Positions 63,892 through 64,000 of a DNA stretch of 64,000 nt are shown piece by piece; within the stretch, counting starts at the first letter, position 1; the number at the start of each line of letters is the position of its first letter. The DNA comes from Chthoniobacter flavus Ellin428. Lineage in GTDB: Bacteria > Verrucomicrobiota > Verrucomicrobiia > Chthoniobacterales > Chthoniobacteraceae. Where the stretch lies: the NCBI RefSeq assembly GCF_000173075.1, contig NZ_ABVL01000014.1, forward strand, positions 1-64,000, in the 5' to 3' direction. Position numbers and translations under genes: made by a program. The notes beneath the pieces are model-generated. The model was given only the letters and a program-made list of their open reading frames with translations, was not told the DNA's origin and did not search any database.

Positions 63892-64000
63892 CGGAAAGAA
63901 GGAAAACGCAGAGACGCTGAGGCGGAAGAGAGAAACGGGGAAACGACGAAGGGGAGAAAGGGGGAGGGGTCACACGCTCCAATCTTCTCCTTTCAGCGTC
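63892..64000. repeat. Tail of the window: CGCAGAGA-type repeat
   Basis: No gene is seen. AACGCAGAGACGCTGAGGCG (63914-63933) belongs to the same repeat type as the reverse-complement copy at 10376-10404. The rest is purine-rich filler up to the window edge. Confidence 0.55.

Noticed and set aside
61122..63920. Single 932-residue CsoR-ATPase fusion
   Set aside because: The apparent fusion arises from a one-base shift in csoR. The normal csoR C-terminus lies in the next frame and ends in an ATGA overlap with the pump start.

Overview
The window is high-GC bacterial DNA with the gene content of a verrucomicrobial (PVC superphylum) chromosome. It carries two PVC-type membrane-bound dehydrogenase/haem-binding proteins, a DUF1501 plus DUF1549/DUF1553 cytochrome pair, two neutral-ceramidase-like secreted proteins, two Gfo/Idh/MocA oxidoreductases, a twin-arginine-type sialidase, and an 8,197-residue autotransporter-associated beta-strand repeat protein ending in a PEP-CTERM sorting signal. 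No rRNA, tRNA or CRISPR array was seen. The family cannot be fixed from sequence alone; Chthoniobacterales- or Verrucomicrobiales-like is my guess.

Layout. 1-1.9 kb: a frameshifted IS110-family transposase with a structured non-coding end that may hold a bridge RNA. 1.9-8.7 kb (minus): a secreted sugar-polymer/ester degradation cluster (two-domain esterase, DUF4838 glycosidase-like protein, ceramidase-like amidase, parallel beta-helix protein). 8.8-17.1 kb (plus): ceramidase-like protein, PVC dehydrogenase, Gfo/Idh/MocA oxidoreductase, PIG-L deacetylase, NagB-like isomerase, GT4 glycosyltransferase. 17.5-21 kb (minus): second two-domain hydrolase and a Tat-exported sialidase, overlapping by ATGA. 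21-27.3 kb (plus): RidA, D-threonine aldolase-like enzyme, a larger PVC dehydrogenase, second Gfo/Idh/MocA oxidoreductase. 27.3-31.5 kb (minus): DUF1501 and DUF1553 pair. 31.7-35.8 kb (minus): two tandem TPR-GT41 (O-GlcNAc-transferase-like) glycosyltransferases. 36.4-61.0 kb (plus): the giant PEP-CTERM protein, divergent from the glycosyltransferases and closed by a strong terminator. 61.1-63.9 kb (plus): a CsoR-type repressor and a copper-type P1B ATPase behind a palindromic operator.

Function. Most of the left half looks like secreted or periplasmic machinery for dismantling glycans and their acetyl, amide and amino decorations, with oxidoreductases and haem proteins to oxidise the products. 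On the right, two cytoplasmic GT41-type transferases sit divergently beside a giant, apparently cysteine-free protein that is dense in N-X-S/T sequons. By analogy with HMW1C/HMW1 this is a candidate dedicated adhesin-glycosylation system and is the most interesting hypothesis in the window.

Two cross-cutting features matter. First, about eleven single-base frameshifts break eight genes in the roughly 39 kb outside the giant gene, often in short homopolymers, while the 24.6 kb giant frame is uninterrupted. Second, intergenic gaps carry several structurally similar hairpin elements with low-complexity arms; at least one appears to have been absorbed into a coding sequence as a signal peptide.
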